Below, piece by piece: positions 16,711-26,974 of a stretch of DNA of 64,000 nt. Below the pieces are notes generated by a model that searched no databases, was not told the origin of the DNA, and saw only the letters and a program-made list of their open reading frames with translations. The number at the start of each line of letters is the position of its first letter. The stretch's first letter is position 1. The DNA is taken from contig NZ_RAHT01000001.1 in assembly GCF_004798935.1 (NCBI RefSeq), positions 558,001 through 622,000 of the forward strand. The letters run 5' to 3'. This DNA comes from Ningiella ruwaisensis (GTDB taxonomy: Bacteria > Pseudomonadota > Gammaproteobacteria > Enterobacterales > Alteromonadaceae). The position numbers were made by a program, and so were the translations under genes.

Positions 16711-19700
16711 TTATATCTGCCCACCCACACCTTTGAATTTTTCAACAAAAGCGGCAATTTTCTGAAAAACCGTTTGCTTCTGGGTTCGGTACTGTGGGTT
16801 CAATGGGCTAAGTTTGGGCAGCGCTTCATTAAGAGCAGTTCCATTTTCAGAGGCGTACTCACGTTTGAGTGATGACGCAATATAGCGTTTGGCAGCATCG
16901 ATATTGAGCTTTTCAGAGGCAATAATGGCATCGGCTTCGCGCTTCTGCTCCGCCTGGGCGAATTTGAAGAATGCGTCGATAATGCTGGCTTTGTCATTGA
17001 TCTCATCTAGGTTTGTCTGGTTAATAAAATCAACCACCAAGCTCTCTTTCGCTCTATTGCCAAGGCTACCGCGGATCATACGGCGGACTTCTTCAATCAA
17101 GCCTTCTTTGCTCTTGTTCTTCTTATTGTGATCAAAAATCAGTTCAAGAATGTAATCGAGGTTGATTTCTTGCGATTTAAGCAAATCAATTTCAAAGACC
17201 ACATCGTCCCAGTCTACCGTTGACTTATCTTTGTCCTGACCTTCTTTATCGCGTCGCAACCAGTCACGGGTATCGTTGTAAGTAGAGCGATAATCTTGGA
17301 TAGCACGTTCGCTCGGCATATCGATAGCTTGCATTGTCTCGATGTCAGCATCGTCCAGATAGTACTTTGCCTTGAACTCTTCAACAGCTTGTTCATCACT
17401 GGTATCTAAGCTTTGCAGCGCTTTTAATCCAGCAAACTCATCGTAGTTTTGTAGAATATTTTCTGCTTTTAGGTATTCACCAAACAGCTTGGCAAACTCT
17501 TTTTTATCTTGTTCTTTTTCAATATTTTCTGGGTTTGGAAAGCGTTCTTGCAGCTCTTTTACGATATCAACAAAACCTCGACGCGCTTGGCCAGTAGCAA
17601 TATCGTTAAAGCCTTCCATGTATTCTTTGTAGCTCTTCTCCAACACCACGTTTTTGGTGTTTTTGTCACCAAACAAGGTAATGGCGTCAATGGTTGCCTG
17701 TTCCAAGTCCCGGAAGGTAACAATATTGCCAAAGGTCTTCGTTGCATCATAAATGCGATTGGTGCGAGAAAACGCCTGCATCAAGCCGTGATAGCGCAAA
17801 TTCTTATCAACAAACAAGGTGTTAAGCGTAGGCGCATCAAAGCCCGTTAAAAACATACCGACCACTATGAGTAGATCAATTTCTTGATTCTTAACTCGCT
17901 GGGCAAGGTCACGGTAATAATTCTGAAAACCATTACTGTCCACGCCATAGTTAGATTTAAACATGGCGTTGTAATCGTTAATCGCGGCGCTCAAAAACTC
18001 TTTTGCGCTGCTGTTCATGGCACTGACTTCAAAACTCTCATCTAAAATATCACCAATGGCGTCCTGCTCTTCATTGGCAGCAAATGAGAAGATAGTCGCA
18101 ATACGCAGAGGTTTACTTGTAGGTCCATTTTCGGCCTCGGCCTGCAATGTTTTAAAGGTTTCATAGTACGCTTTCGCTGCATCAAGACTACTGACCGCAA
18201 ACATGGCGTTAAACCCTTTGGCACCAGAATAGGCTCGATGCGTTTTCTGGTTAAAATGGTTCAGAATATACTGCGAGATTTCACGAATGCGCATTGGATG
18301 TAAGAAAGCTTTCTTGTTCTCCGCCGCACTGAGCTTCTTATCATCCTGCTCAGTCTCAATGCTCTTAAATTGAGGACGAACATCGTTATAGTCCACTTTG
18401 AACTTGAGTACTTTTTCATCACGAATGGCGTCAGTGATCACATAAGTGTGCAACTGCTGGCCAAACACGCTGCCCGTGGTTTCAGCACCCAAGGCGTTTT
18501 CAGGGAAAATTGGCGTACCGGTAAAGCCAAACTGGTAGTACTTTTTGAATTTCTTCTTCAGGTTTTTCTGCGCTTCACCGAACTGGCTTCGATGACACTC
18601 ATCAAAAATAAAGACAACCTGCTTGTTGTAGATAGCTAAATCGCTTTCACTTTTGATTAAGTTGTTGAGCTTTTGGATTGTGGTAACAACAATCTTGTTA
18701 TCGTCTTTATCCAGGTTGCTTTTTAGCCCTGCGGTACTGTCTGAACCGTTCACACTATCAGGTGAGAACCGCTGGTACTCTTTCATGGTCTGATAGTCGA
18801 GGTCTTTTCGGTCCACCACAAAAAAGACTTTATCGATACAGTCTAAATCGGTGGCCAAACGTGCCGCTTTAAAGCTAGTGAGTGTTTTTCCTGAACCCGT
18901 GGTGTGCCAAATGTACCCGCCGCTCTCGGTGTTGCTCCAATTCTTAGCGTTAAACGCGCTCTTTATCTTCCATAAAATGCGCTCAGTGGCCGCAATCTGG
19001 TAGGGGCGCATTACAAGTAAGGTATTGCTGACATCAAATACCGAGTAACGCAAGATCACTTCAAGTAAGGTCTCTTTCTGGAAAAAAGTGGCGGTAAAGT
19101 CTTTTAAATCCTTGATCAGCGTATTGTCTGACTTCGCCCAGTTCATCGTGAAGTCGAAGCTGTTTTTGTCGCGCTTAGTGGTATTGGCAAAATAGCGCGT
19201 GTCGGTGCCATTCGAGATCACAAACAACTGCAAGAACTTGTACAACGAGTTCTCTGCATTAAAACTTTCTTTGCTGTAGCGATGTATTTGGTTAAACGCC
19301 TCACGGATCGCCACACCACGCTTTTTCAGTTCAATTTGCACCAAAGGCAAACCATTGACCAAAATCGTCACATCGTACCGATTGGCATGGCTTCCCGTTT
19401 GCTCAAACTGCTTGATCACCTGCACTTTGTTACGCGCAATGGTTTTCTTGTCGAACAGGTAGATGTTTTCTATATGGCCATCATCAAAGACAAAATCGAA
19501 GATATAGTCACTGTGCACCTTGCGGGTTTTGTCGAGAATATTGTCGCTGGGTGTGTTCAGATACTGCTCGCAAAAGCGAGTCCACTCGGCATCAGTTAAC
19601 TCGACCTTATTAAGGGCTTGTAGCTGCTTGCGTACATTCGCCAGCATGGCGTCTGGCGTCGTTAGCGCAGGTAAATACTCATAGCCTTGGTTGCTTAGGT

Positions 19701-19824
19701 CCTGAATCAGTTCACGCTCTAAATCACTTTCGCTCTGGTAGCCCTCAGCAATTTGGTCTTGTCGTGTATATTTATCTAAAACAATAAAGTTATTCGATTC
19801 TGCAATACTTTTATAGTTGGTCAT
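16711..19824 (-). CDS. hsdR: HsdR, type I restriction endonuclease subunit (type IC-like)
   Basis: A 1037-residue motor and nuclease subunit. The N-terminal PD-(D/E)XK nuclease is seen in [21 protein letters not shown] around residues 150-170. The helicase motor has Walker A GSGKT (about 309-313), a DECH box in [15 protein letters not shown] (about 405) and later [12 protein letters not shown]-type motifs. It restricts DNA lacking the HsdM/HsdS methylation. The start overlaps the prrC stop by 4 bp. It is the last gene of hsdM-hsdS-prrC-hsdR. The protein has full length and no visible defect. Confidence 0.95.
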   Translation of the reverse strand: MTNYKSIAESNNFIVLDKYTRQDQIAEGYQSESDLERELIQDLSNQGYEYLPALTTPDAMLANVRKQLQALNKVELTDAEWTRFCEQYLNTPSDNILDKTRKVHSDYIFDFVFDDGHIENIYLFDKKTIARNKVQVIKQFEQTGSHANRYDVTILVNGLPLVQIELKKRGVAIREAFNQIHRYSKESFNAENSLYKFLQLFVISNGTDTRYFANTTKRDKNSFDFTMNWAKSDNTLIKDLKDFTATFFQKETLLEVILRYSVFDVSNTLLVMRPYQIAATERILWKIKSAFNAKNWSNTESGGYIWHTTGSGKTLTSFKAARLATDLDCIDKVFFVVDRKDLDYQTMKEYQRFSPDSVNGSDSTAGLKSNLDKDDNKIVVTTIQKLNNLIKSESDLAIYNKQVVFIFDECHRSQFGEAQKNLKKKFKKYYQFGFTGTPIFPENALGAETTGSVFGQQLHTYVITDAIRDEKVLKFKVDYNDVRPQFKSIETEQDDKKLSAAENKKAFLHPMRIREISQYILNHFNQKTHRAYSGAKGFNAMFAVSSLDAAKAYYETFKTLQAEAENGPTSKPLRIATIFSFAANEEQDAIGDILDESFEVSAMNSSAKEFLSAAINDYNAMFKSNYGVDSNGFQNYYRDLAQRVKNQEIDLLIVVGMFLTGFDAPTLNTLFVDKNLRYHGLMQAFSRTNRIYDATKTFGNIVTFRDLEQATIDAITLFGDKNTKNVVLEKSYKEYMEGFNDIATGQARRGFVDIVKELQERFPNPENIEKEQDKKEFAKLFGEYLKAENILQNYDEFAGLKALQSLDTSDEQAVEEFKAKYYLDDADIETMQAIDMPSERAIQDYRSTYNDTRDWLRRDKEGQDKDKSTVDWDDVVFEIDLLKSQEINLDYILELIFDHNKKNKSKEGLIEEVRRMIRGSLGNRAKESLVVDFINQTNLDEINDKASIIDAFFKFAQAEQKREADAIIASEKLNIDAAKRYIASSLKREYASENGTALNEALPKLSPLNPQYRTQKQTVFQKIAAFVEKFKGVGGQI

Positions 19825-21110
19825 TGTAATTCCTGCTTCTTGAATCCATAAGTGTTTATTAAGTAACCAACCAAGGTTTCTAATTTATCCTTGTCTTTAT
19901 CTTCTAGATCCGAGATCTCGTCGCCAGCATGAGCAGAGTGGCTGGATAAATTAAGGATTCTATTGGCGAATGGATCTGGCTTTCCGTCTTGAGATTTTTG
20001 AAGAAGTGCAGGCCAATAGTTGTAACCTAGGAAAGTGGCCATTTTCTCAAGAACATTTCTCAGAAGACTAAAATGATACTTTCTGACTTGTCTATCATTA
20101 ATGGCTTTCTGAAGCTCATTTAGAAGGAATAAGTGATAAGAAAACGGCGAGTCTGTCGGTTGTTCAGGTAGTTCAAAATCACCATCAGCCAGCTTTTCTA
20201 ATCGGTATTTTTGGAATTCCTTATTTGGCTTATAGATTGGTTTGAAAGTACCATCGGCCTGCTTTTGATAAGCCTTATTATTGAGCTCATTGCAGAGCAC
20301 ATTATAAAAAAGGGGACTATGCGTTGTTATGATAAATTTTAAGTCTGACGAACTAGACTTGATCAAACCTGCTAAATCAACCGCTAATTCAATTAAATGA
20401 CTATCATCCAATGAACTCACTGGATCATCAATAAATACGTATTCTAAAGCATCAAACTTATCAGTAATTCTATTAGTAGCATCTACCTCATTAAGGGTGG
20501 AAACAACTTGTTGTAAAAGAGTGTACATAACACTCCATACAAAGTTACTTTCCTCACCTTTTGAAATTTTTATTACTTCGTATTTACCCTGAACGACATT
20601 TTCGACAGCATCAGTCGCGGCAGTATCTAGCTCATAGTTGACAGGTTCATTTGCGGCTACTTGAAAAATGACCTCAGAAAACGCAGGTATCGTTACTTCC
20701 TTTTCATCAATTTTAGCTTTATATTTTTCATTGAATATTGGGGTAGCTTTGCTACCCGTATAACGTTGAAAGTTTGTAGCGATGTTGCCGTCTTCGCCCA
20801 ACTCTTTTAACAAGTCTATCAACCAACCCGTAAAAGTATTTGGTTGTATTTTTAACTTTGGCCTTGAATCTACTTTTAAATCGTTATCCCAATAAAACAG
20901 GTCTTCCGTAAAGGCGTTGTAGTACAAGAACTTATCACGAGTTTTCTCTCCATCTCCTTCACTATCATCGTTCTGTGTAGAAGGAACGATTTCCTCCTTA
21001 AAAGCTCGTGACAATCGAGTTTTCCCTGTGCCATTAAAGGCATAGATCAACTGTACCTTTTTATTCTTGCTTTTTAAGTCTCTAGCTATGTCCTTTAGTT
21101 CCTTACCCAT
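19821..21110 (-). CDS. prrC: PrrC anticodon nuclease embedded in the type I R-M operon
   Basis: A 429-residue protein closely resembling E. coli PrrC, which cuts tRNA-Lys in the anticodon loop when phage disable the partner restriction enzyme. ABC-type motifs: Walker A NGTGKT at 26-31, a signature-like ISKGEES (182-188) and [13 protein letters not shown] (224-236) followed by ITTHSP (261-266). The nuclease triad is R351 and E355 in LLRNVLEKM, and H391 in NLSSHSAH; the R-x3-E spacing is the same as in PrrC. The 35-residue gap from E to H is a few residues longer. The phrase [16 protein letters not shown] (63-78) is a PrrC hallmark. Gene order M-S-prrC-R is that of the prr locus. An insert near 140-170 enlarges it relative to the 396-residue E. 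coli protein. Confidence 0.93.
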   Translation of the reverse strand: MGKELKDIARDLKSKNKKVQLIYAFNGTGKTRLSRAFKEEIVPSTQNDDSEGDGEKTRDKFLYYNAFTEDLFYWDNDLKVDSRPKLKIQPNTFTGWLIDLLKELGEDGNIATNFQRYTGSKATPIFNEKYKAKIDEKEVTIPAFSEVIFQVAANEPVNYELDTAATDAVENVVQGKYEVIKISKGEESNFVWSVMYTLLQQVVSTLNEVDATNRITDKFDALEYVFIDDPVSSLDDSHLIELAVDLAGLIKSSSSDLKFIITTHSPLFYNVLCNELNNKAYQKQADGTFKPIYKPNKEFQKYRLEKLADGDFELPEQPTDSPFSYHLFLLNELQKAINDRQVRKYHFSLLRNVLEKMATFLGYNYWPALLQKSQDGKPDPFANRILNLSSHSAHAGDEISDLEDKDKDKLETLVGYLINTYGFKKQELQ

Positions 21111-21111
21111 A

Positions 21112-22374
21112 TTAAGCTGCCGCCTCTTCAGGTTTAGGAAAACTCAACAGTAGGTCACGATAATAATCGTATTGCTTTTGGCGCAGTTCAATTTCGCGTG
21201 GAAGCCCCTCTTGAATTGAGTGAGTCAATACATCAAATTTATCTAAAATGGAAACAATGCGATTCTGTTTTTCAATTGATGGTATAGGTATCTGGAACTT
21301 CGAAAACTCCGCCTTAGTAATCGTTTTCAAAGTGCTTCCTCTGGCGAATTCTTTTTCTTTATCAAATTTAGCCTTTAGCTGATGTGCAAAATATTTTTTA
21401 TTTATGTCTGACTTATAATTGGTAAATATAGCTAAAGTTCTATCTACATAACAATCATATTGGGTGATGGCAACACGCCCAATCGTACCTTGCAAGGAAA
21501 CTATAACAGTACCTTTTTCAACAAATACACTTTTAGGCTGAGCCAGTTTAGAAATTTTCTGTTTCGTTTTTGTATTAAGTTCGAAGCCAAAATCTGCCAC
21601 ATCTGCAACCTGAACAAAAGGCATACAGCCCTCTCCATCAAACCACTCACTGTTTCCATAGGGCTGAGGGAATGAACCGCGCCTAAAAGATGCAACATCC
21701 TCTAGGTTCTTCCACTCTACCTCCCCATCATCAAAACTTAACAACTGGTCGCGGTAAAAATTGTATTGTTGCTGCCGCATAATAAGCTCAGCGGTCAGCT
21801 CAGCGGTCAGCTCAGCGGTCATAGCGGTAAATGCGTCAAGAATGCGCACAATTTCAGCTTGTATTGTCAGCGATTTTTCTGGGTTATCTGGGCAAGGGAT
21901 TGGGATACTAAAGTCTTTGACCTTCGCATCAGAAATAGCTGGATATGCAGAACCACTCTGATTCTCTTCAAGGTACTTTTTAAAATCACTTGAGGAAATC
22001 AAATGCAAAATCCACTTAGGTAGAGTCACATCCCTTTTCACTCGCAATACACAATATCCTGTGCTCGCAACTGCTCCATCATATTCCTCATCAATTAAGC
22101 AATAGCGCATTTGTGTCGGACGAGTTGTTGCAAATAATACATCGCCTTTTTTTACAAGCTTTTGAGCACGGCTGGGCGCATTGCTAGCTTTTACCTCAGT
22201 TGTTTCTATTATTTTTTTTGTATCAACGCTGACTGAAGTTAGATCAATATACTGATGGCTTTCAGAAGTTTCACGCCACTTTATATTCGTTGTTCGCTCA
22301 GTAACTTCGCTGATCGGAAACCAAACCACTTCAACACCATCGAGTAGTTTCTCTACATAGCTAAAATCGTTCAT
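21112..22374 (-). CDS. hsdS: HsdS, type IC specificity subunit with TAEL repeats
   Basis: A 420-residue specificity subunit that sets the DNA target of HsdM and HsdR. Two target recognition domains (about 10-165 and 215-370) are each followed by a conserved helical spacer. Between them is TAEL three times at residues 186-197, encoded by three identical 12-bp units. The second conserved segment ([20 protein letters not shown]) is EcoR124-like. In EcoR124 relatives the number of TAEL units sets the gap between the two half-sites. It starts by a 4-bp overlap with hsdM and ends 1 bp before prrC. Confidence 0.94.
   Translation of the reverse strand: MNDFSYVEKLLDGVEVVWFPISEVTERTTNIKWRETSESHQYIDLTSVSVDTKKIIETTEVKASNAPSRAQKLVKKGDVLFATTRPTQMRYCLIDEEYDGAVASTGYCVLRVKRDVTLPKWILHLISSSDFKKYLEENQSGSAYPAISDAKVKDFSIPIPCPDNPEKSLTIQAEIVRILDAFTAMTAELTAELTAELIMRQQQYNFYRDQLLSFDDGEVEWKNLEDVASFRRGSFPQPYGNSEWFDGEGCMPFVQVADVADFGFELNTKTKQKISKLAQPKSVFVEKGTVIVSLQGTIGRVAITQYDCYVDRTLAIFTNYKSDINKKYFAHQLKAKFDKEKEFARGSTLKTITKAEFSKFQIPIPSIEKQNRIVSILDKFDVLTHSIQEGLPREIELRQKQYDYYRDLLLSFPKPEEAAA
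21785..21820 (-). repeat. Three 12-bp tandem repeats in hsdS (TAEL units)
   Basis: The unit AGCTCAGCGGTC occurs three times without change (21785, 21797, 21809) and encodes Thr-Ala-Glu-Leu on the minus strand. A decayed part-unit (ATAGCGGT) follows. Identical tandem copies can gain or lose units by slippage or unequal crossing-over. Confidence 0.95.
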
Positions 22375-23930
22375 GCCTCAACCTCCTCACCGTCAATTTC
22401 CGCAACTATGGCATCAATATCACTGCGAAGTCGGTCTATTTTCGCAACGGTAATTTTAAGCTCAGCATTGAGCTTATTTATGTCTACTAACTCACGAGTA
22501 TCTTCGGACTCTACATAACTGCTTACCGAAAGGTTGTAACCATTGCCTGCTATGATCTCCAATTCAACCGATTTAGCAAAATGATCCACGTTCTCTTTGC
22601 TGGCAAACACTTTCATGATGTCTTCGATGTGCTGATCAGACAGTACGTTGTTATTGGTTTCTTTTTTAAATAAACCGCTGGCATCAATAAACTGGGTGGT
22701 GGTGTCGGTTTTGTGCTTAGACAACACCAAGATATTCACGGAAATGGTGGTGCCAAAGAACAGGTTAGGTGCCAGTGAAATCACGGTTTCAACATAGTTG
22801 TTATCAACCAGATATTGGCGAATTTTTTGCTCAGCTCCACCACGGTAAAAAATACCGGGGAAGCAAACAATCGCTGCACGACCTTTGCTTGATAGGTAAC
22901 TAAGTGCATGTAATACAAAAGCAAAGTCTGCTTTTGATTTTGGGGCGAGAACACCTGCGGGCGCAAAGCGGTCATCGTTGATTAGGGTTGGGTCGTCGCT
23001 ACCAATCCATTTCACTGAATAAGGCGGGTTAGAGACAATGGCATCAAACGGTGTATCATCTAAAAAGTGTGGTTCGGTTAAGGTATCACCCAACTGAATA
23101 TTAAACTTGTCGTAGTTAATGTTGTGCAAAAACATATTCATACGCGCCAAGTTATAGGTGGTGTGATTAAGCTCTTGGCCAAAAAAACCATCCTCAATGA
23201 TATGCGCATCAAAGTGCTTTTTAGCTTGTAAGAGCAACGAGCCCGAACCCGCCGCAGGGTCATAGATTTTATTCACACTGGTTTGGCCGTGCATGGCCAG
23301 CTGCGCGATCAATTTTGAAACGTGCTGGGGGGTAAAAAATTCGCCACCGGATTTACCCGCATTCGCGGCATAGTTTGAAATCAGGAACTCGTAGGCATCA
23401 CCGAATAAATCAATTTGGTTGTCTTCAAAATTACCGAAGGTTAAACCTGCTACGCCTTTTAACACCGCTGCAAGGCGTTTGTTTTTTGCCTCTACCGTAT
23501 TACCCAGACGATTACTGGTGGTATCAAAATCCGCAAACAAGCCTTTGATGTCTTTTTCTGAATCATAGCCATTGGCTGAGTTTTCGATTGCAGCAAAAAT
23601 TGCTGCCAAATCCGTATTTAAATTTTCGTTTTTGTGTGCATTAGCCGCCACATTGCTAAACAACTGGCTAGGGTAAAGAAAATAGCCTTTGGTTTTAATG
23701 GCATCTTCTTTAGCAAACTTGATGTTTTCATCATCGTCAGACATGGCAGCATAATTAACGCTCTCATCTCCGCCTGTGATGTAGTTGACAAAGTTTTCAC
23801 TGATAAAACGGTAGAACAGCGTACCCAGTACATATTGTTTAAAATCCCAACCATCAACTGAGCCTCTTACATCGTTGGCAATCGCCCATATTTGGCGTTG
23901 AAGTTCGGCACGTTGTTGTAAACTTGTCAT
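22371..23930 (-). CDS. hsdM: HsdM, type I adenine methyltransferase subunit
   Basis: A 519-residue N6-adenine methyltransferase. The AdoMet site [11 protein letters not shown] lies near residue 220 and the catalytic NPPYSV motif near 300. The N-terminal helical domain ([13 protein letters not shown], then [15 protein letters not shown]) is typical of HsdM. It acts with HsdS to protect host DNA and with HsdR to restrict. The ATG at 23930 has GCAGGAA upstream. It is the first hsd gene, 69 bp after the WYL regulator gene. Confidence 0.96.
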   Translation of the reverse strand: MTSLQQRAELQRQIWAIANDVRGSVDGWDFKQYVLGTLFYRFISENFVNYITGGDESVNYAAMSDDDENIKFAKEDAIKTKGYFLYPSQLFSNVAANAHKNENLNTDLAAIFAAIENSANGYDSEKDIKGLFADFDTTSNRLGNTVEAKNKRLAAVLKGVAGLTFGNFEDNQIDLFGDAYEFLISNYAANAGKSGGEFFTPQHVSKLIAQLAMHGQTSVNKIYDPAAGSGSLLLQAKKHFDAHIIEDGFFGQELNHTTYNLARMNMFLHNINYDKFNIQLGDTLTEPHFLDDTPFDAIVSNPPYSVKWIGSDDPTLINDDRFAPAGVLAPKSKADFAFVLHALSYLSSKGRAAIVCFPGIFYRGGAEQKIRQYLVDNNYVETVISLAPNLFFGTTISVNILVLSKHKTDTTTQFIDASGLFKKETNNNVLSDQHIEDIMKVFASKENVDHFAKSVELEIIAGNGYNLSVSSYVESEDTRELVDINKLNAELKITVAKIDRLRSDIDAIVAEIDGEEVEA

Positions 23931-23999
23931 ATGTTAATTCCTGCTTTTAATTCGTCATAATTCGTTTATGGGTTATGCAATATTCACTGTCGTCGAACA

Positions 24000-24923
24000 T
24001 CATTCGTTAAACCCTGGAGCTAAATTCAAATTTCCGACCCCGTAGAGTGTCGGAGTATTCTTTAACCAAAGTTGATATTCAGTGCCTTGAAGGCTGTGTG
24101 CTTTGGAACAATCCACATGCCATTGGCGAAGCAAATACCCAGCGGTTGCCGCTCTAATCTCAACCTTTAGAACGCCACCCGTCATGCCATAGTCCAGCTC
24201 TATCGCTTCGCTGTGCTCTATGCGTGGATGCGGCACTAACTCTAGCTCTACAAAGCGGTTCCATTGCCGGTCTTGGGTTTCGAGCTCGGTTTCAGACAAA
24301 GTGGAACCTTCAAGCACAGCCGCTGCTTTAATTCGGGTCAGTACAAAGTCACGAAACTCATTATGCTTGCGGTCAAAACCACGAACGTGCCAACGCAGGC
24401 CATTGTCCACCAGCGTATGCGGCACAATTTCACGCGTGGTTTCACCGCTCGATAACGACACATAGGTGATACGCAAGGCTTTGCCTTTGTGTATGGCCTC
24501 GGTGACTTTCGCTACTATCGATAAACTCGGCTTGTTAAGGTGATAAGGCGCTTCACACGCAAGAGGTGGTGTTACCTTTCCAGTAAAGCCATCACCGTAC
24601 CCTTGGCTAATGGTTGCCAGTGTTCTCACAACGTCATAGTCGAACAAGGGCTCAAAAGCTTCACCACGCTTATGCAACTTGAGCTTTTGGTCATACTCAA
24701 TGTTGCCTGGTGCAAGCTCTCGGTACATTGTGAAGTCTTTCGTTGCTTGTGCAGCAGCTATGCTGAACCGATCTACTAAGTCTGCCCGTACCGCTTCTCC
24801 CTTAAACAATAAGGTGAAATCGATGTGGGCAATGCGATCCCTGGTTGCTTGTGGCAACTGCGCTATCTGCGAAAGCCTATCTGGCTTCGCCACTACCGTT
24901 TGTTTCAGACCATCATTTGTCAT
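24000..24923 (-). CDS. WYL-domain transcriptional regulator (BrxR/CapW-like)
   Basis: A 307-residue protein with a winged-helix-like N-terminus (about 18-75), a WYL domain (about 145-215, containing TYVSLSSGETTREIVPH and LRWHVRGFD), and a C-terminal WCX-like part. WYL regulators of this architecture (BrxR, CapW) repress defence operons and are thought to sense a nucleic-acid or nucleotide ligand. It lies just upstream of hsdM on the same strand, so it may lead and control the R-M operon. Alternatively it is part of the SXT backbone at the HS5 border, where conserved genes of unknown role sit. The start codon has only a weak ribosome binding site (AAGACG). Confidence 0.8.
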   Translation of the reverse strand: MTNDGLKQTVVAKPDRLSQIAQLPQATRDRIAHIDFTLLFKGEAVRADLVDRFSIAAAQATKDFTMYRELAPGNIEYDQKLKLHKRGEAFEPLFDYDVVRTLATISQGYGDGFTGKVTPPLACEAPYHLNKPSLSIVAKVTEAIHKGKALRITYVSLSSGETTREIVPHTLVDNGLRWHVRGFDRKHNEFRDFVLTRIKAAAVLEGSTLSETELETQDRQWNRFVELELVPHPRIEHSEAIELDYGMTGGVLKVEIRAATAGYLLRQWHVDCSKAHSLQGTEYQLWLKNTPTLYGVGNLNLAPGFNE

Positions 24924-25098
24924 GCGTCTTGTTTATCCAATTCAACCAGATTCTTAAAACTCTGTTTATAAAATACGGACCGACATCGCGTAATCACATT
25001 GAAAAGCGTCACTCAATGCTGCTCTTCATCCGCAATGACTAATCAATCTCTACCGGTTGAAGCTGGACAGATGGCCATAAAACACTGAATAGGCCTCA

Positions 25099-25119
25099 AC
25101 CTAATTAATTTTATTAGGT
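25099..25119. promoter_or_regulatory. Inverted repeat upstream of the WYL gene, candidate operator
   Basis: ACCTAAT-N7-ATTAGGT is a perfect inverted repeat in the 317-bp gap 24924-25240, about 175 bp before the WYL start. The gap has no gene and is AT-rich. A WYL protein often autoregulates from such a site; the distance makes this only tentative. Confidence 0.35.
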
Positions 25120-25240
25120 ATCATCCTATCACAAATTATTTTGTAGGGAAGACTAAGCGGCAACTTTTTGATCTTGATTGCAATTGCCGCTCAGGTATGG
25201 GCGTTAAGACATTGTTTCATGTCATCGCTGATAGCTGCTA

Positions 25241-25540
25241 TTAATGCGCTACCCGAACCAGTGGCACCACGATGTTACCGCGAAGCGATACCCCTTTGTC
25301 CGTCTCTGTAGACATCAAGGCTCGTTGCTCACTCTCCCGAACACGCCTAGCAACTTCTGCCTGGGCTGGTAGCAATGGCAGCATCCCTTCAGCAATCGCG
25401 TCTGGGGCCGATTCTTGGCCACAGGACATCAAATGCTTCCATGGATCTTTAAGAAAGCGCTCGAACGTGATGCCAAATTCAATGATGCGGGCAGAGACGA
25501 AGATTTCGCCCCAGTATTCAATGTAGGTGTCTTGGTACAT
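25241..25540 (-). CDS. Small conserved ICE protein, function unknown
   Basis: A 99-residue soluble protein (MYQDTYIEYWGEIFVSARI at the start). The ATG at 25540 has AAGAGGAA upstream at good spacing, so it is a real gene. The N-terminal 50 residues look folded and aromatic (FGITFERFLKDPWKHL); the rest is an acidic and Arg-rich helix. No domain is recognised. It lies 87 bp downstream of the exonuclease gene and may be in one operon with it. Position suggests one of the SXT core genes between the umuDC-like pair and HS5. Confidence 0.7.
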   Translation of the reverse strand: MYQDTYIEYWGEIFVSARIIEFGITFERFLKDPWKHLMSCGQESAPDAIAEGMLPLLPAQAEVARRVRESEQRALMSTETDKGVSLRGNIVVPLVRVAH

Positions 25541-25627
25541 GGAAAGATTCCTCTTGTTGGTTAAACCATGAGTTCACTTTCCATTTTCCATAGGTTTTCA
25601 AATATGCAAGGCTTACCTTGTAGAGAG

Positions 25628-26533
25628 CTACAAAGCTTTAAATCGATTGCGGGCATCTTTGTAGTCATAGTGGGCATGTTCTGAGCCACGATGATACAAA
25701 TCATCCAAGTAAGTTTGTTCCTGCGGCAACTCGTCTTCGCTGATTTCGCGCCACCAATGTTTGTTGGCACCTTTAACACCGTCATGCCAGCGGTAACCAC
25801 GCTCTTTTAAATAGTCCTTTACGTCAAACGGCGCACCAAACGCACGAACTAACACAGTTCGCCTGTCTGCTTCAGACAACAAGTTTGCAACGGACTCGGG
25901 CAACAAATGAAACAGCCAGGCCATCGCCAAACAATCGGTTGCAGCTCGGTGTCCTTCATAAAACCAACCTAAGCGAAGCAGCAGGTACTCAAGTTTTCGA
26001 CTTTCAAAACCCAGCGCCTTCCAATCTATGCCACTGGCTGAACAGGCCCAAGATAGATGTCCTAATGCAGCAAACCGCTTTTCAAAGAAAGGACGATCAA
26101 ACTGTGCATTGTGTGCAACCACCAGCGGATCATCGGATAACCAACTCGCTACCAGTGAATCATCAATGTGCTGGCCTTGCACCATATCATCGGTGATACC
26201 CGTTAAGTCGGTAATCAGCTCGGGGATTGGCTTGCCGGGATCTTCATACAAGCTGATCACATCAACAATCGACACAATCCGCTGAGCAGAGGGGCTGTAA
26301 AGCACCTTAACCATACCAAGCTCAATAATGGACTCATCATCGGAAGACAGTCCGGTTGTCTCTGTATCGAGCAGCACCATTGGCTGTTCATCACCGACCA
26401 TAGGAGAAAGTTCAAGTGGCCAAGTCTGCGGCTCACGCGTTAATGGAATGCGCTCCAGCAATCTAAAATCTTCTGGTCTGTCTGGGATATCCGCGAGGCG
26501 CTCTAGCGGAAATGGCGCAGGGGCTCTTGTCAT
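25628..26533 (-). CDS. DEDDh 3'-5' exonuclease (DnaQ-like)
   Basis: About 301 residues from the ATG at 26533, which is chosen because GAGGAACC precedes it; the frame is open to 26578. The exonuclease motifs are complete: VLLDTETTG (Exo I), VAHNAQFDRPFFEKRF (Exo II) and HRAATDCLA (Exo III, with the H and D of DEDDh). A C-terminal extension with RGYRWHDGVKGANKHWW is seen in a group of bacterial DnaQ-like exonucleases. It may trim DNA or RNA ends during transfer or repair. It is not a polymerase subunit by context. Its upstream region holds the 12-bp tandem array. Confidence 0.87.
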   Translation of the reverse strand: MTRAPAPFPLERLADIPDRPEDFRLLERIPLTREPQTWPLELSPMVGDEQPMVLLDTETTGLSSDDESIIELGMVKVLYSPSAQRIVSIVDVISLYEDPGKPIPELITDLTGITDDMVQGQHIDDSLVASWLSDDPLVVAHNAQFDRPFFEKRFAALGHLSWACSASGIDWKALGFESRKLEYLLLRLGWFYEGHRAATDCLAMAWLFHLLPESVANLLSEADRRTVLVRAFGAPFDVKDYLKERGYRWHDGVKGANKHWWREISEDELPQEQTYLDDLYHRGSEHAHYDYKDARNRFKAL

Positions 26534-26656
26534 TGATGGTTCCTCTTCAATTCTATTGTTCGCTTTAGGTGATTTCACTGTGCCACAGGTTTTTCTAAAT
26601 GCACCTTGGATACCTAAGCGTTTTTTTAATCTTTCTACTGGGTGAACCCATGTATG

Positions 26657-26752
26657 AAGGCTTTGGCTAAGCCTTTCAGAAAGCCTTAGCTAAACCCTTT
26701 AGGTAACCCTTACCGATACCCTTTACGTATGGCTTAGCCAACCCCTTTTCAA
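26657..26752. repeat. Eight-unit tandem array, period 12 bp
   Basis: Eight consecutive 12-bp units begin at 26657, 26669, 26681, 26693, 26705, 26717, 26729 and 26741. The loose consensus is AA[G/C]CCTTTNNNN; examples are AAGCCTTTCAGA, AACCCTTTAGGT and TACCCTTTACGT. The array lies in the 640-bp non-coding gap 26534-27173 between the exonuclease gene and umuD. The minus strand of one frame reads as a Lys-Gly repeat (K-G-x-x) but has no credible start codon. It is more likely a protein binding array than a gene. Confidence 0.75.
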
Positions 26753-26862
26753 ACGGTTGCAAAAGGCTTGAACTGAATTCGACTGAGCATTTTAATGGTG
26801 CTCCTAACTTCGCTTTAAGCCAGTAAATTCAATACGAAGCAGAATTTTACTAACTGTTTTTA

Positions 26863-26880
26863 AACCCTTTGCAAAGGGTT
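26863..26880. promoter_or_regulatory. 18-bp perfect palindrome sharing the array motif
   Basis: AACCCTTTGCAAAGGGTT is a perfect palindrome made of the same AACCCTTT core as the nearby tandem array. It lies 110 bp from the array. Both could be bound by one dimeric protein. Confidence 0.55.
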
Positions 26881-26921
26881 CAACAAGCCTTGTCTGACGG
26901 TTACTTGACCCATGCGTTAAC

Positions 26922-26974
26922 CAGTAGCAGTAACAGGATCAGTAACAGAAACAAGAGCAGTAGGCAGAAGCAGT
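26922..26974. repeat. Clustered CAGTA short repeats
   Basis: CAGTA occurs five times in 53 bp (within CAGTAGCAGTAACAG, CAGTAACAG, GCAGTAGG and GCAGTATT). It is degenerate and of unknown meaning. It lies between the palindrome and the umuD promoter. Confidence 0.4.

Noticed and set aside
19821-21110. RloC, or a generic AAA ATPase of a restriction locus
   Set aside because: Length is about half that of RloC with no zinc-hook coiled coil, and the motifs and operon order match PrrC.
26657-26752. CRISPR array or coding gene in the 12-bp tandem array
   Set aside because: The period is only 12 bp with no spacers, so it is not CRISPR. The Lys-Gly reading frame on the minus strand has no ATG, and the single TTG has no ribosome binding site.
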